The notes below the pieces were generated by a model, which was not told the origin of the DNA, did no database searches, and was given only the letters and a program-made list of their open reading frames with translations. This document shows positions 1-8,657 of a stretch of 64,000 nucleotides of DNA, piece by piece. Positions within the stretch are counted from its first letter, which is position 1; every line of letters begins with the position of its first letter. Origin of the DNA: Providencia zhijiangensis. GTDB lineage: Bacteria > Pseudomonadota > Gammaproteobacteria > Enterobacterales > Enterobacteriaceae. The position numbers were made by a program, and so were the translations under genes. The stretch spans positions 2,356,001 through 2,420,000 of the forward strand of contig NZ_CP135990.1 in NCBI RefSeq assembly GCF_030315915.2, given 5' to 3'.

Positions 1-1
1 A

Positions 2-727
2 GCAGAGCCGGGCACCATCGTTGCATTCTCTGGTGGCTCCTTACTCAACCTTGCTCAAGGTAAATTTGGTCGTTACAACGAAAATGATGTTCGCTGGCTA
101 GCAAGTGTTGGCAGCGACTATGGCATGATTGCCGTACGTGCCGACTCCCCTTATAAAACTTTAGGCGAACTGATGGACGCCTTCAAAAAAGATCCAAACA
201 GCATTGTCTTTGGTGCGGGTGGCTCTATCGGTAGCCAAGATTGGATGAAAACGGCGCTACTGGCCAAAGCTATCGACTTAGACCCACGTAAAATGCGCTA
301 TGTGGCTTTCGAAGGCGGCGGTGAAACACTGACAGCCTTGTTAGGCAACCACGTCCAAGTGATCTCCGGCGATATTAGTGAAATGACCCCGTATATCAGC
401 GACGGAAAAATTCGCATCCTAGCGGTGTACGCCGATAAACGCTTACCAGATGCCTTATCCAATATTCCAACTGCTAAAGAGCAAGGCTACGACATTGTTT
501 GGCCAATTATTCGCGGATTCTATATGGGACCAAAAGTGTCCGATGCGGATTACAACCAATGGGTTGAAGCCTTCCAAAAATTACAACAAACCGACGAGTT
601 TAAAAAGCAACGTGAATTACGTGGCTTGTTTGAATACAACCTATCGGGCCCAGAATTGGACGCTTACGTGAAAAAAGAAGTTGAGAACTACCGTGAGCAA
701 GCGCGTTCCTTCGGATTAGCGAAATAA
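2..727 (+). CDS. tctC: TctC-type periplasmic tricarboxylate-binding protein, 5' truncated by the window edge
   Basis: The frame is open from base 2 to the stop at 725-727, so only about 241 C-terminal residues are visible and the signal peptide is lost. TctC-family proteins are periplasmic binding proteins that deliver citrate-like or other carboxylates to a TctAB membrane complex. The visible part has the family's look: a glycine/serine segment (FSGGSLLN) near the left edge, then GAGGSIGSQDW and FEGGGETLTALLGNHV, which resemble the ligand-binding loops of Bug/TctC receptors. tctB follows after 10 bases and tctA after that, the usual tctCBA order. The internal ATG at base 125 is not the start, because homologous sequence continues upstream of it. 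The substrate cannot be read from the sequence. Confidence 0.9.
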   Translation, partial: AEPGTIVAFSGGSLLNLAQGKFGRYNENDVRWLASVGSDYGMIAVRADSPYKTLGELMDAFKKDPNSIVFGAGGSIGSQDWMKTALLAKAIDLDPRKMRYVAFEGGGETLTALLGNHVQVISGDISEMTPYISDGKIRILAVYADKRLPDALSNIPTAKEQGYDIVWPIIRGFYMGPKVSDADYNQWVEAFQKLQQTDEFKKQRELRGLFEYNLSGPELDAYVKKEVENYREQARSFGLAK

Positions 728-737
728 CGGAGTCACC

Positions 738-1169
738 ATGAGCCAACGCATATTTGCCATAGTCTGGCTAATACTGTGTGGGATCGGGCTGTATATCGGC
801 TGGGGCATCCAAAGCGAGTTTACCTATGAACCACTGGGCCCCCGCCCCTTCCCGATAGCCATACTGTCATTAATGACCCTGTGCGCACTCGCACTCCTGC
901 TGGGTCGCCAAGAAGCGGTTGAATGGCCAAAGCCCTATGTCTTGCGCCGTTTAGTCTTGTTAATCATTGCATTAGTTATTTATGCATGGGCGTTTGAGTG
1001 GTTAGGATTCCCATTAGCGACCACCTTATTAACCATCAGCGTTGCCCTGTTATTTGGTGCAACTCCGATAGCCGCCCTAATTTCCGGCCCGATCCTAGGC
1101 ATTTCCCTGTTCTATGCCTTTGACCGATTACTCGATGTGACATTGCCCATCGGCGAACTTTTTAGCTAA
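738..1169 (+). CDS. tctB: TctB, small membrane subunit of the tripartite tricarboxylate transporter
   Basis: A 143-residue integral membrane protein with four hydrophobic segments (about residues 7-25, 36-55, 70-90 and 95-135), the size and topology of TctB. TctB pairs with TctA to form the secondary-transport part of the system. The start ATG follows a GGAG-like sequence seven bases upstream, and the gene is 10 bases from tctC and 10 from tctA, so the three are probably one transcript. TctB proteins are poorly conserved; the call rests mainly on topology and position. Confidence 0.85.
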   Translation: MSQRIFAIVWLILCGIGLYIGWGIQSEFTYEPLGPRPFPIAILSLMTLCALALLLGRQEAVEWPKPYVLRRLVLLIIALVIYAWAFEWLGFPLATTLLTISVALLFGATPIAALISGPILGISLFYAFDRLLDVTLPIGELFS

Positions 1170-1179
1170 GGAGAAAAGT

Positions 1180-2688
1180 ATGGAAACGTGGATGTATTTA
1201 TCTCAAGGCTTTGAGGTAGCGCTGATCCCGCAAAATATTATGATCGGGCTGATTGGCTGTTTCATCGGCACGATTGTCGGCATGTTACCGGGTTTAGGCC
1301 CTATCAACGGCGTAGCAATATTATTACCCTTAGCGTTTGCGTTAAAGCTCCCTGCTGAGTCTGCGCTTATTTTACTGGCTACCGTCTATCTAGGATGCGA
1401 GTACGGAGGACGAATTTCCGCCATCCTATTGAACGTTCCCGGTGACGCCGCGGCGATTATGACCACGTTAGATGGTTATCCGATGGCGAAGCAAGGCCAA
1501 GGTGGTATCGCGCTCTCGATTTCTGCCGTCAGTTCATTTATCGGTTCCACCATTGCGATTGTTGGGATCATTTTATTTGCGCCTTTACTGGCACAATGGT
1601 CGCTCGCCTTCGGGCCTGCTGAATATTTCGCGTTGATGGTTTTTGCTATCGCGTGTTTAGGCAGCATGATGAGCCAAAACCCCGTCAAATCGCTGCTCGC
1701 AGCATTGATTGGTTTGGCGCTAGCGACCGTCGGTGTCGATGCCAACTCTGGGGAATACCGTTTTACCTTTGACAGTGTCAACCTATCCGATGGCGTTCAG
1801 TTTATCGTCGTGGTTATTGGACTGTTCTCTGTGAGTGAAATATTACTCATGCTAGAAGGCACCGCGACCGGACAAGGATTAATCCGCAAAACGGGTCGAA
1901 TGTTATTTAGCAAGAAAGAGGCTAAAGCCTGTGCTGGCCCAACATTACGATCCTCATTTATTGGCTTTTTTGTGGGAATTTTGCCGGGTGCAGGGGCGAC
2001 TATCGCTAGCGCCATCACCTATATGACAGAGAAAAAAATTGCCGGTGATAAAGGGACATTTGGTGAAGGAGATGTTCGCGGTGTCGCGGCACCTGAAGCC
2101 GCCAATAACGCCTCTGCTTGTGGGTCATTTATTCCGATGTTAACTCTCGGTGTTCCGGGTTCGGGGACGACGGCGGTGATGATGGGGGCACTGACCCTGT
2201 ATAACATCACCCCAGGTCCGGGGATGTTCACAGAACAACCACACATCGTCTGGGGATTAATTGCCGCGCTGCTTATCGCTAACGTTGTGTTGTTAGTGAT
2301 GAATATTCCGCTGATTGGTCTATTCACTCGAATGCTCACCGTACCGCTGTGGTTCTTAGTCCCTGCGATTGCTTGTGTCTCTGCAGTGGGTGTTTACGCC
2401 GTACATAGCACCACTTTTGACCTGCTGTTAATGATGGGGCTTGGGGTATTCGGCTATATCTTAAGGAAGATGAATTTCCCACTATCCCCGCTGATCCTCG
2501 GGTTTGTTTTGGGTGAGATGTTAGAGCAAAACCTGCGCCGCTCGTTGTCTATCAGTAATGGGGATTTTAATATTCTGTGGAGCAGCTCTATTTCTAAGAG
2601 CTTATTAATTCTGGCGGTGTTGGTGCTGGTGTTACCACCGATTGTGAAGCTTATTCGCAAACGTCGTCATCAAACCGCGAAAGCATAA
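1180..2688 (+). CDS. tctA: TctA, large membrane subunit of the tripartite tricarboxylate transporter
   Basis: A 502-residue, highly hydrophobic protein of the usual TctA length, with about 12 membrane segments. It carries the family's two related glycine/proline motifs: GMLPGLGP near residue 34 and GILPGAGAT near residue 268. GVPGSGTTAVMMG near residue 330 is also typical. TctA is the main permease, driven by an ion gradient and fed by TctC. The start has a good AAGGAG ribosome site. The operon is closed by a terminator just downstream. No two-component regulator (TctDE) is visible downstream; it could lie to the left of the window. Confidence 0.92.
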   Translation: METWMYLSQGFEVALIPQNIMIGLIGCFIGTIVGMLPGLGPINGVAILLPLAFALKLPAESALILLATVYLGCEYGGRISAILLNVPGDAAAIMTTLDGYPMAKQGQGGIALSISAVSSFIGSTIAIVGIILFAPLLAQWSLAFGPAEYFALMVFAIACLGSMMSQNPVKSLLAALIGLALATVGVDANSGEYRFTFDSVNLSDGVQFIVVVIGLFSVSEILLMLEGTATGQGLIRKTGRMLFSKKEAKACAGPTLRSSFIGFFVGILPGAGATIASAITYMTEKKIAGDKGTFGEGDVRGVAAPEAANNASACGSFIPMLTLGVPGSGTTAVMMGALTLYNITPGPGMFTEQPHIVWGLIAALLIANVVLLVMNIPLIGLFTRMLTVPLWFLVPAIACVSAVGVYAVHSTTFDLLLMMGLGVFGYILRKMNFPLSPLILGFVLGEMLEQNLRRSLSISNGDFNILWSSSISKSLLILAVLVLVLPPIVKLIRKRRHQTAKA

Positions 2689-2719
2689 TTCCTACTGTAC
2701 GTTATGACTGAAAGACTTC

Positions 2720-2745
2720 GCCCCATGAAAATGGGGCTTTTTTTG
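2720..2745 (+). terminator. Rho-independent terminator of tctCBA
   Basis: A 7-bp perfect stem (GCCCCAT/ATGGGGC) with a GAAA loop is followed by seven T, 30 bases after the tctA stop. Confidence 0.9.
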
Positions 2746-2767
2746 TTTACTAGCTCACTGATTTTCT

Positions 2768-2940
2768 AATTTCGGATAGCCCTGCTCGCGTAGCCATTCG
2801 CGCCCTATATCAATGGTTGGAGTTTTGTACAATAAAGACAAACAATGCATCGTATTATCCCTCCGTCATTTTGAGTGCTTTTTATGTTGCGCATTTATAC
2901 GTAGCCCGGAAATAAAATACTTGTCGATAACACTAATAAT
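2768..2940 (-). pseudogene. Decayed second copy of the small membrane-protein gene at 9669-9992
   Basis: Bases 2771-2850 match the 3' end of the gene at 9669-9992 almost base for base (the TTTCGGATAGCCCTGCTC start and the TACAATAAAGACAAACAA stretch are shared). Bases about 2888-2940 match that gene's 5' flank (around 10029-10080). The coding middle is missing and one extra T near 2833 breaks the reading frame. This is a remnant of a duplicated gene, not a functional one. The two copies lie on either side of the AAA+/ZorAB-like operon. The rest of the gap 2940-3272 is very AT-rich and holds no gene that I can support. Confidence 0.75.
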
Positions 2941-3211
2941 TTTTTATGACCGAAGAACTATTTACGTTAAAGAATTCTAAAAATAGAACGATATAGTTAT
3001 AACTTTAAGATGCATATTTTGTTACATATTAAAAATTTATTTTATTTCACTAATCGTTAGTCGCTAATTTAGAATTACCGACCTTTTTGGGATATGAACA
3101 TATTTTCATTCATTTTGAACAATAATCACGCAAAAACATACGAAAGAGGTTGATTATTGATTGTATTAATTAATACTCCAATTATCATGTCGTTTTTATT
3201 TTTAAATGAAA

Positions 3212-3240
3212 AGGTGTACAAATTGAAACCAATTACACCT
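3212..3240. promoter_or_regulatory. Inverted repeat upstream of the AAA+/ZorAB-like operon
   Basis: AGGTGTA at 3212-3218 pairs with TACACCT at 3234-3240, and an inner ATTG/CAAT adds to the hairpin. It lies 33-61 bases before the first start codon in AT-rich DNA. It could be an operator or a leader hairpin. There is no T-run, so it is not a terminator. Confidence 0.45.
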
Positions 3241-3272
3241 ACTTATTATCTAAATTGAGAATTAAAAAATAA

Positions 3273-4232
3273 ATGGCTGAATCAACCTCGACCGAAGAAA
3301 CAAAAAAAATTAATTTAGAGTTATTTGAAAAAGATAATGATGCCAATCAAAATTTAAATACATATCTATTAAGAAATCCGCGATTTACTCTCGATAATGA
3401 TGTGATCCTATCAGCAGTAACAAAAATCTATATTGATGAATCTCTTGCCAGACTACGCTTTCATCATAAAATCTATCAAGAATGGGGATTCTCCCGTGTT
3501 GACCCTATGGGTATGACCGCTATTTTAAATTTTTACGGACCTCCTGGTACTGGAAAAACATTATGTGCTGAAGCCTTTGCTGGTAAATTAGGTTTACCTT
3601 TTATTTCACTCGGTATTGCAGAATTAGAAAGTAAGTTCATGGGTGAAACTGCAAAAAATATTCAAGCCGCATTTACTCAAGCGACTGCAACAGGTGCCGT
3701 ACTTTTCTTTGATGAGGCTGATACTTTATTAGGCAAGCGTTTGTCATCGGTAACTCAAGGTGTCGACAATGAAGTAAATGCCATGCGTTCAACATTATTA
3801 ATTGAGTTAGAGCGATTTGAAGGAATTGTCATTTTCGCCACTAATTTTGCTCGTAATTATGATGAAGCATTTCGTAGCCGAATTGGTTATCACGTTGAAT
3901 TTACTTTACCCGACCAAGATGCCTTATATCGATTGTGGGATCGTTTTTTATTGCCTGAAATTCCAATTCTAGGAAATCGTGACGATATATTAAAAACACT
4001 CTGTGAAATATCCGTTGGTTTGTCAGGTAGAGAAATTCGAACATGTATGAGGTTGGCATTACCAAAGGCTCTCATCAATGCAGAACAGCAAGGTATCTCA
4101 CCACAGTTAAGTATTCAACATTTACAAGACGCTATTACTCAAGTTTTTAGTACACATAAATCAATTGGTAACCGAAATCTCAGTACCGCTGATGATGCAC
4201 AAACCGCTAAAAACTTGTTAGGTATTAAATAA
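3273..4232 (+). CDS. AAA+ ATPase of a ZorAB-like operon
   Basis: A 319-residue single-domain AAA+ ATPase of the FtsH/VPS4/spastin type. Visible motifs are Walker A GPPGTGKT (89-96), Walker B VLFFDEAD (143-150), a sensor-1 Asn in FATN (about 191), and a second-region arginine pair RSR (201-203). The C-terminal part (230-300) looks like the helical lid, with SGREIR. The first 80 residues are not a known protease or substrate domain, so it is probably a remodelling ATPase acting on a partner. It is first in a tight four-gene operon, 15 bases before the next gene. The ribosome site is weak. Its base composition is clearly more AT-rich than the core genes. It is not ZorC, ZorD (SNF2 helicase) or ZorE (HNH nuclease). 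Confidence 0.85.
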   Translation: MAESTSTEETKKINLELFEKDNDANQNLNTYLLRNPRFTLDNDVILSAVTKIYIDESLARLRFHHKIYQEWGFSRVDPMGMTAILNFYGPPGTGKTLCAEAFAGKLGLPFISLGIAELESKFMGETAKNIQAAFTQATATGAVLFFDEADTLLGKRLSSVTQGVDNEVNAMRSTLLIELERFEGIVIFATNFARNYDEAFRSRIGYHVEFTLPDQDALYRLWDRFLLPEIPILGNRDDILKTLCEISVGLSGREIRTCMRLALPKALINAEQQGISPQLSIQHLQDAITQVFSTHKSIGNRNLSTADDAQTAKNLLGIK

Positions 4233-4247
4233 AATTGGAGCATAAAA

Positions 4248-5522
4248 ATGGGATGGTTGTCTAACATAATATCCAGCGGTGCAAGCTTGATATCTAGTGG
4301 TTTACATACGATAAAAAACGTTACTAAAACAGTTTATAACACAACTAAAGAAACGGTTACTAAAGCCGTTTCTTGGATGGCAGATAAAGCTGAAGTTTTT
4401 ATTGGTAGCGTCAAAGACGTTTGGAACAAAGTTAAACCGATTATTAATAATGTGGTACGCCCACTGATCCAAAGTGCTATTCAAGTCACCTCTTTTAGAT
4501 ATCCGTGGATAACAGCGGGTCTTACCGCGCTTGATAAAGCCCTAGAATATCTTGTTAAGTGGGATCAAACAGATTTAGCAAAACGTATTGCCCACGCGAT
4601 TGAGTGGACGATTCAGCGCGCTAAAGAACTTAAAAATGCTTATCTCACAGAAGAAGAATTAGAGAAAGCTCAGGAGCATGAAGCTGCTTTACGTGAAGCA
4701 AAATATAAAGTTCAAGGTGAAGCAAAAAAAGCTGTTGATGTTGCTACTTTAATCAACCATCACTTCCAATTATCCACTCGAATTAAAGACTTATTAGATA
4801 ATGTACAAATTGATGATTTTGAACATTATCTGCGCCTGCGTGCTTCACAGAAATTGCTGAAAAATATGGAGAGCAAGCTGGAAAATACTCAGAACATTGA
4901 TGAAATCAATGAAGACGATATTTTCATTATGGAAACAGCAAATGAACTACTTAAGCGGGAACCCAATCTTTCTGATGAAGCCATGATGCGTTTGGATAAC
5001 ATCATTATGATCCGCTTTAGTAAGAAACTGATTCCATTTGTGTTTGAAGAAATGATTATGGCATGGAGCTTTAACCTTAAAGATCTTGAGAAAGAATGGA
5101 AAAAGCTCAATACCGAATTTTCCGAACAACAAGTCATACAGCGCCGTTTAAATGTAGCATTAAAGCTAGATGACCTCACAGAAGAACAGAATCTTGAGCT
5201 GCAAGACCTAAACCGTCGCCTACCTCAACTTGAAGCAACTATGACCTTAAAACGTAAGCGTACTAATGAGATGCGCCACTACGTTTATGCGGCTGAAGGT
5301 TTTCTACAAATGTTAGAAAAAGATCCTGAAGAGTTTGTCGATCAAGAATATTTAATGGAAGACAGTAATGAGGTTGGCAAAATCATCATTGACTGTGCTC
5401 AATTTGGTAAAAAATGGGAAGAATTAACCGTTGACGAGCAAACATTGGTCATCGATTTCTCCAACATTTTCAAAAATGATAGCGAACTTCGCGAAAAACA
5501 ATTAATTGAGGTAGCCGCGTGA
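4248..5522 (+). CDS. Helical/coiled-coil protein of unknown function in the AAA+/ZorAB-like operon
   Basis: A 424-residue protein with no domain that I recognise. Residues 1-80 form repeated amphipathic stretches rich in Lys, Thr, Val and Ser (MGWLSNIISSGASLISSG at the N-terminus). These could lie on a membrane. Residues 115-220 and 285-350 are charged, Glu/Lys/Leu-rich and strongly helical, typical of coiled coils. There is no signal peptide, no clear transmembrane span and no enzyme motif. A TGGAG ribosome site precedes the ATG. The end overlaps the next gene by 4 bases (GTGA), so it is translationally coupled to the channel protein. Likely an adaptor between the ATPase and the membrane complex, but this is inference. 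Confidence 0.75.
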   Translation: MGWLSNIISSGASLISSGLHTIKNVTKTVYNTTKETVTKAVSWMADKAEVFIGSVKDVWNKVKPIINNVVRPLIQSAIQVTSFRYPWITAGLTALDKALEYLVKWDQTDLAKRIAHAIEWTIQRAKELKNAYLTEEELEKAQEHEAALREAKYKVQGEAKKAVDVATLINHHFQLSTRIKDLLDNVQIDDFEHYLRLRASQKLLKNMESKLENTQNIDEINEDDIFIMETANELLKREPNLSDEAMMRLDNIIMIRFSKKLIPFVFEEMIMAWSFNLKDLEKEWKKLNTEFSEQQVIQRRLNVALKLDDLTEEQNLELQDLNRRLPQLEATMTLKRKRTNEMRHYVYAAEGFLQMLEKDPEEFVDQEYLMEDSNEVGKIIIDCAQFGKKWEELTVDEQTLVIDFSNIFKNDSELREKQLIEVAA

Positions 5523-7351
5523 CCTTTCATGATTTTCTAAACTTCTTACTACCTGAATTTGATATTACCCAGATTATTTTTGGTGGTCTGATGTTAACGC
5601 TGGTGCTCGTTAGCATCGTCTTACTATATGTGCAAGCTAATGAAAAAACGTGGGATAAAAAATGGCAAACCCACATTGTGACTGATGAATCTGGTAATGT
5701 GGATTTGGAACAAAGCTCCATCAATGAAATAAGTCATTCAATCGCTAGTCCTGCCGAAAAAATGATTGATGTCATGCCAGGCATTCTGCTGATCATTGGT
5801 TTATTAGGAACCTTTTTAGGTCTCGGGATCGCACTAAATAAAGCGTCTGATATCCTAATTGATGCTAACTCAGCAGGTATGGACGATGCCATGGCTAACC
5901 TAATGGGTATGATGGAAGGTTTAGGCACAAAATTCAAAACCTCCACTTGGGGGATTATTGCGTTCCTTCTGCTCAAATCATGGTCTGCTTTCAAAGGCTA
6001 TGATGAAAAGCGGTTACACTGGTGCGTACAAAAAATCAGTCATTTATTACACGAATCAAAACGTAAAGCCTTTGAAGAAAAAGAGAAAGTTCAACAACTT
6101 TTTTTAGGTGCCTTAGAGAAGCTTGATAGTGGAATGATCCGTGAAGGCAATGCAAATCGTACATCATTGAGCAATATTAATGACACTATAGGGGCTTTGC
6201 ATAAGACCCTTGATGACCAAAATAAAAAGTTTCAAATTCAGCATGATAAAGCTACGGCTCAACTTGCTGAGATCATCACAAGTTCAAATAGTACAGTATC
6301 TGCCTTTGAGCAATTTACAACGCTATATTCACAACATACTGATAAGCAATTGAGCCAACTAAATCATGTCAGCCAAGCGCTAAGTAGTTATATATCAACC
6401 AGTAATGAAGTTAGTACAAAGCAGTTAGATGCACTCACTGACACCCGAAACTCACTGCAAGAGTTTATCGCATTAAATAGTGATAACTTGAACACGATTA
6501 AATCATCTGCACAAACAATGTCTGACTCTGCTCATGCAATGGGTGATTCTGCTCAATCGTTACGTGATGCTATTGATGAGTTCAAAATGGGTGTTGGTGA
6601 TGTTCTCGGAACCATTAAAGACGATTTAGGATCAACCATTGACGCAATGGGAAGTAGCTTTAGTGAGAACATGCAAAATATCTCATCCAGTATGACACAA
6701 GCAACTGGTGGTATTTCAGATGCCGTGACCACACTATCAGAAAATGTTGGTAACACCATGACCAGCGTTAATGAATCCATTAATGATTCAATGAGAAAAC
6801 AGAGCGCTGCTCAGCATGAGTTTATTTCTGTAAGTAGTTCATTAGGTACAGATGTCGGCGTAATGAAAACACTGATCGAGGATTTAAGTGAGCGTATTTT
6901 AAGTAGTTTAAGCGCTATCTCATCCAGCAATCGTCAAGTTGCTAGCCTCAATAGCAAATATAATGAAATTACTGAACAAAGTATTAACAGTGCAAATTCA
7001 ATACAAGAGTTAGTTGAGCAGTTAAAAACTATTCAGTTTAACAACCCACTACAGCCATCACTCGATGCTATAACCAAAGATATTAACCGCGTTATTGCGG
7101 GGATTGAAAAATTAAACATGGGAATGCCAGAAAAAGAAACAGCGACGAAAGTGATAAACACCTTAACAGAACATTTATCAAAAAATACTCTTGAACTACA
7201 AGATATTAAAAGTGTTCTACTATCACCAAAGCTAACATCTACTCCTGATAATTTGCAAAAGTTATTAGCTGATGCAAACTCATCTCTCAAGCAAATTAAT
7301 AAAAATTTAGATGGTATGAACCTCGTTAATTTGCAAAATGAGGCGAGTTAA
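5519..7351 (+). CDS. ZorA/MotA/ExbB-like proton-channel protein with a long helical tail
   Basis: 610 residues, with a GTG start overlapping the previous stop. Three membrane segments are visible (about 17-38, 86-106, 142-156). The second carries LLGTFLGLGIAL, the signature of MotA/TolQ/ExbB channels and close to that of ZorA. From about residue 170 to the end there is no membrane segment; the chain is rich in Ser, Asn, Gln and heptad-like leucines, a long intracellular coiled-coil tail. In Zorya, five ZorA and two ZorB form a proton-driven motor whose ZorA tail signals into the cytoplasm; this layout is the same. The stop overlaps the next ATG (TAATG), which supports co-assembly with the protein that follows. 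A flagellar MotA role is unlikely given the tail and the neighbours. Confidence 0.85.
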   Translation: MTFHDFLNFLLPEFDITQIIFGGLMLTLVLVSIVLLYVQANEKTWDKKWQTHIVTDESGNVDLEQSSINEISHSIASPAEKMIDVMPGILLIIGLLGTFLGLGIALNKASDILIDANSAGMDDAMANLMGMMEGLGTKFKTSTWGIIAFLLLKSWSAFKGYDEKRLHWCVQKISHLLHESKRKAFEEKEKVQQLFLGALEKLDSGMIREGNANRTSLSNINDTIGALHKTLDDQNKKFQIQHDKATAQLAEIITSSNSTVSAFEQFTTLYSQHTDKQLSQLNHVSQALSSYISTSNEVSTKQLDALTDTRNSLQEFIALNSDNLNTIKSSAQTMSDSAHAMGDSAQSLRDAIDEFKMGVGDVLGTIKDDLGSTIDAMGSSFSENMQNISSSMTQATGGISDAVTTLSENVGNTMTSVNESINDSMRKQSAAQHEFISVSSSLGTDVGVMKTLIEDLSERILSSLSAISSSNRQVASLNSKYNEITEQSINSANSIQELVEQLKTIQFNNPLQPSLDAITKDINRVIAGIEKLNMGMPEKETATKVINTLTEHLSKNTLELQDIKSVLLSPKLTSTPDNLQKLLADANSSLKQINKNLDGMNLVNLQNEAS

Positions 7352-8004
7352 TGAAAGACAAACCTAATGAGTGGGTTTCAATCTCTGATTTAATGTCGGG
7401 AGTCATGGCTGTCGTCATGTTGCTGCTAGTTATGTCAGTTTTGCAAAAAACTTGGTCAGACATTAAACATAAACAAGAGATGGAACAAGGGATCGGTGCA
7501 CAACGTGAAAAAGTGAGCAACATGTTAAATAATATCAAAACATCTTTAGATGGCACTGATAACGAAAACTTAGTTGCACTTGATATGAACTCACAAAAAA
7601 TCACCTTAAGAGATGGTGTATTTAACCGAGGAAGTGCGTGCGTCGCACCACAAGCAGAACCGGCCCTTCAAACAATTAAAAGTCAAGTTGAACTGTTTTT
7701 AGCTGAGTTCACATTAGGGCAGGTATTCATCGAAGGTTATACCGATAATATTCCAGTCACTCGCCCTGTCACCAACTTTGAGCATTTTTGTACTGTTTAT
7801 GATGACAATTTTACGTTATCAGCAGCGCGAGCTCGAGAGGCAAGAAAATCAGTTGTTGGTGAACTAAGTAATTCAGCCGCAAAACGCGTAATTGTTGCCG
7901 GATATGGAGATTCTCAACCGATCCAAGGGATTCCACCAGAGGATGCTCGACAACGCAGAATCGAAGTTCGCTTTGTATTACCAGATAGTACGAGTACAAA
8001 ATAA
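7351..8004 (+). CDS. ZorB/MotB-like protein with OmpA peptidoglycan-binding domain
   Basis: 217 residues. A single N-terminal membrane helix (about 12-31) starts with SISDLMSG, where Asp13 sits at the place of the proton-carrying Asp of MotB and ZorB. Residues 80-210 are an OmpA-like fold: EGYTDN (128-133), LSAARA (156-161), GYGDSQPI (184-191) and the closing QRRIEVRF (201-208). This part should bind peptidoglycan in the periplasm and anchor the channel formed with the upstream protein. A 14-residue insertion (about 138-152, with one Cys) lies between the first two motifs. Start and upstream stop share one base, so the pair is translationally coupled. Confidence 0.85.
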   Translation: MKDKPNEWVSISDLMSGVMAVVMLLLVMSVLQKTWSDIKHKQEMEQGIGAQREKVSNMLNNIKTSLDGTDNENLVALDMNSQKITLRDGVFNRGSACVAPQAEPALQTIKSQVELFLAEFTLGQVFIEGYTDNIPVTRPVTNFEHFCTVYDDNFTLSAARAREARKSVVGELSNSAAKRVIVAGYGDSQPIQGIPPEDARQRRIEVRFVLPDSTSTK

Positions 8005-8013
8005 TTCCATCAC

Positions 8014-8044
8014 TATAAAAAAGTGAGAGTCTTTGCTCTCACTT
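8014..8044 (-). terminator. Terminator for the YdcZ-type gene (reads leftward)
   Basis: AAGTGAGAG (8021-8029) and CTCTCACTT (8036-8044) form a 9-bp perfect stem. On the minus strand it is followed by a T-run (complement of A at 8016-8020). On the plus strand it could also weakly end the ZorAB-like operon. Confidence 0.75.
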
Positions 8045-8084
8045 CCCCGCTAATTGCGTTAGTCACAAATTAAGTGCAATACCA

Positions 8085-8555
8085 TTACTTTCGTGAAAAT
8101 TGAACACATAAAACCCCTAGGATCACTAAACCAATACCCACCACTTTCTCAATCGGAATGGGGTTTCGATTCATGCCGAACCAGCCAAATTGCTCAATAA
8201 GCGCAGAAATAATTAATTGCCCCGCAATCACTAATACAAAAAATGTCGTACTGCCAATTTTAGGGACTAAAATCAAAGCCGACGTGAGGTAGAGCATCCC
8301 TGCGATGCCACCAAACCAAATCCAAATTGGTTGGTTAAATAGTTCAGTACTAAAATGGGGTTTTGGTACTTTAAAAATAATTAAAAGTGGAATTAATACA
8401 ATTAAACTGATCACCAGCGATGTTGCGCTCGCCCATAATGGGTGACCTAGTTGTCTTGCAAGTATGGCATTACTTGCCGCTTGGATTGGTACAACCGCGC
8501 CTGCCAATAATGCAACAAAGGCTAGAATGAGCCCTGTGATTGAAAATGCTGACAT
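8085..8555 (-). CDS. YdcZ/DUF606-type DMT-superfamily membrane protein
   Basis: 156 residues with five hydrophobic segments covering nearly the whole chain (about 7-27, 41-60, 73-93, 98-118, 134-152). The N-terminal GAVVPIQAASNAILA motif is typical of the YdcZ (DUF606) family of small drug/metabolite transporters. Substrate unknown. It is divergent from the LysR gene starting 103 bases away, so that regulator probably controls it. Confidence 0.8.
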   Translation of the reverse strand: MSAFSITGLILAFVALLAGAVVPIQAASNAILARQLGHPLWASATSLVISLIVLIPLLIIFKVPKPHFSTELFNQPIWIWFGGIAGMLYLTSALILVPKIGSTTFFVLVIAGQLIISALIEQFGWFGMNRNPIPIEKVVGIGLVILGVLCVQFSRK

Positions 8556-8657
8556 CGAAACCTCTTCACTAATATTGACTTAAGTTGAATGATTGCCATA
8601 GTAAAGAGAGATAACAGCATTGGAAAATGAACAATTTTATAAGGCACTATTCGTAGG

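Noticed and set aside
3273-8004. Calling the operon a standard Zorya system
   Set aside because: The stator pair fits, but no ZorC, SNF2-type ZorD helicase or HNH ZorE is encoded within or beside it. I therefore describe it as ZorAB-like only.
8014-8044. Terminator of the ZorAB-like operon on the plus strand
   Set aside because: The stem is good, but the plus-strand side has no T-run; the T-run is on the minus strand, so it serves the YdcZ-type gene.
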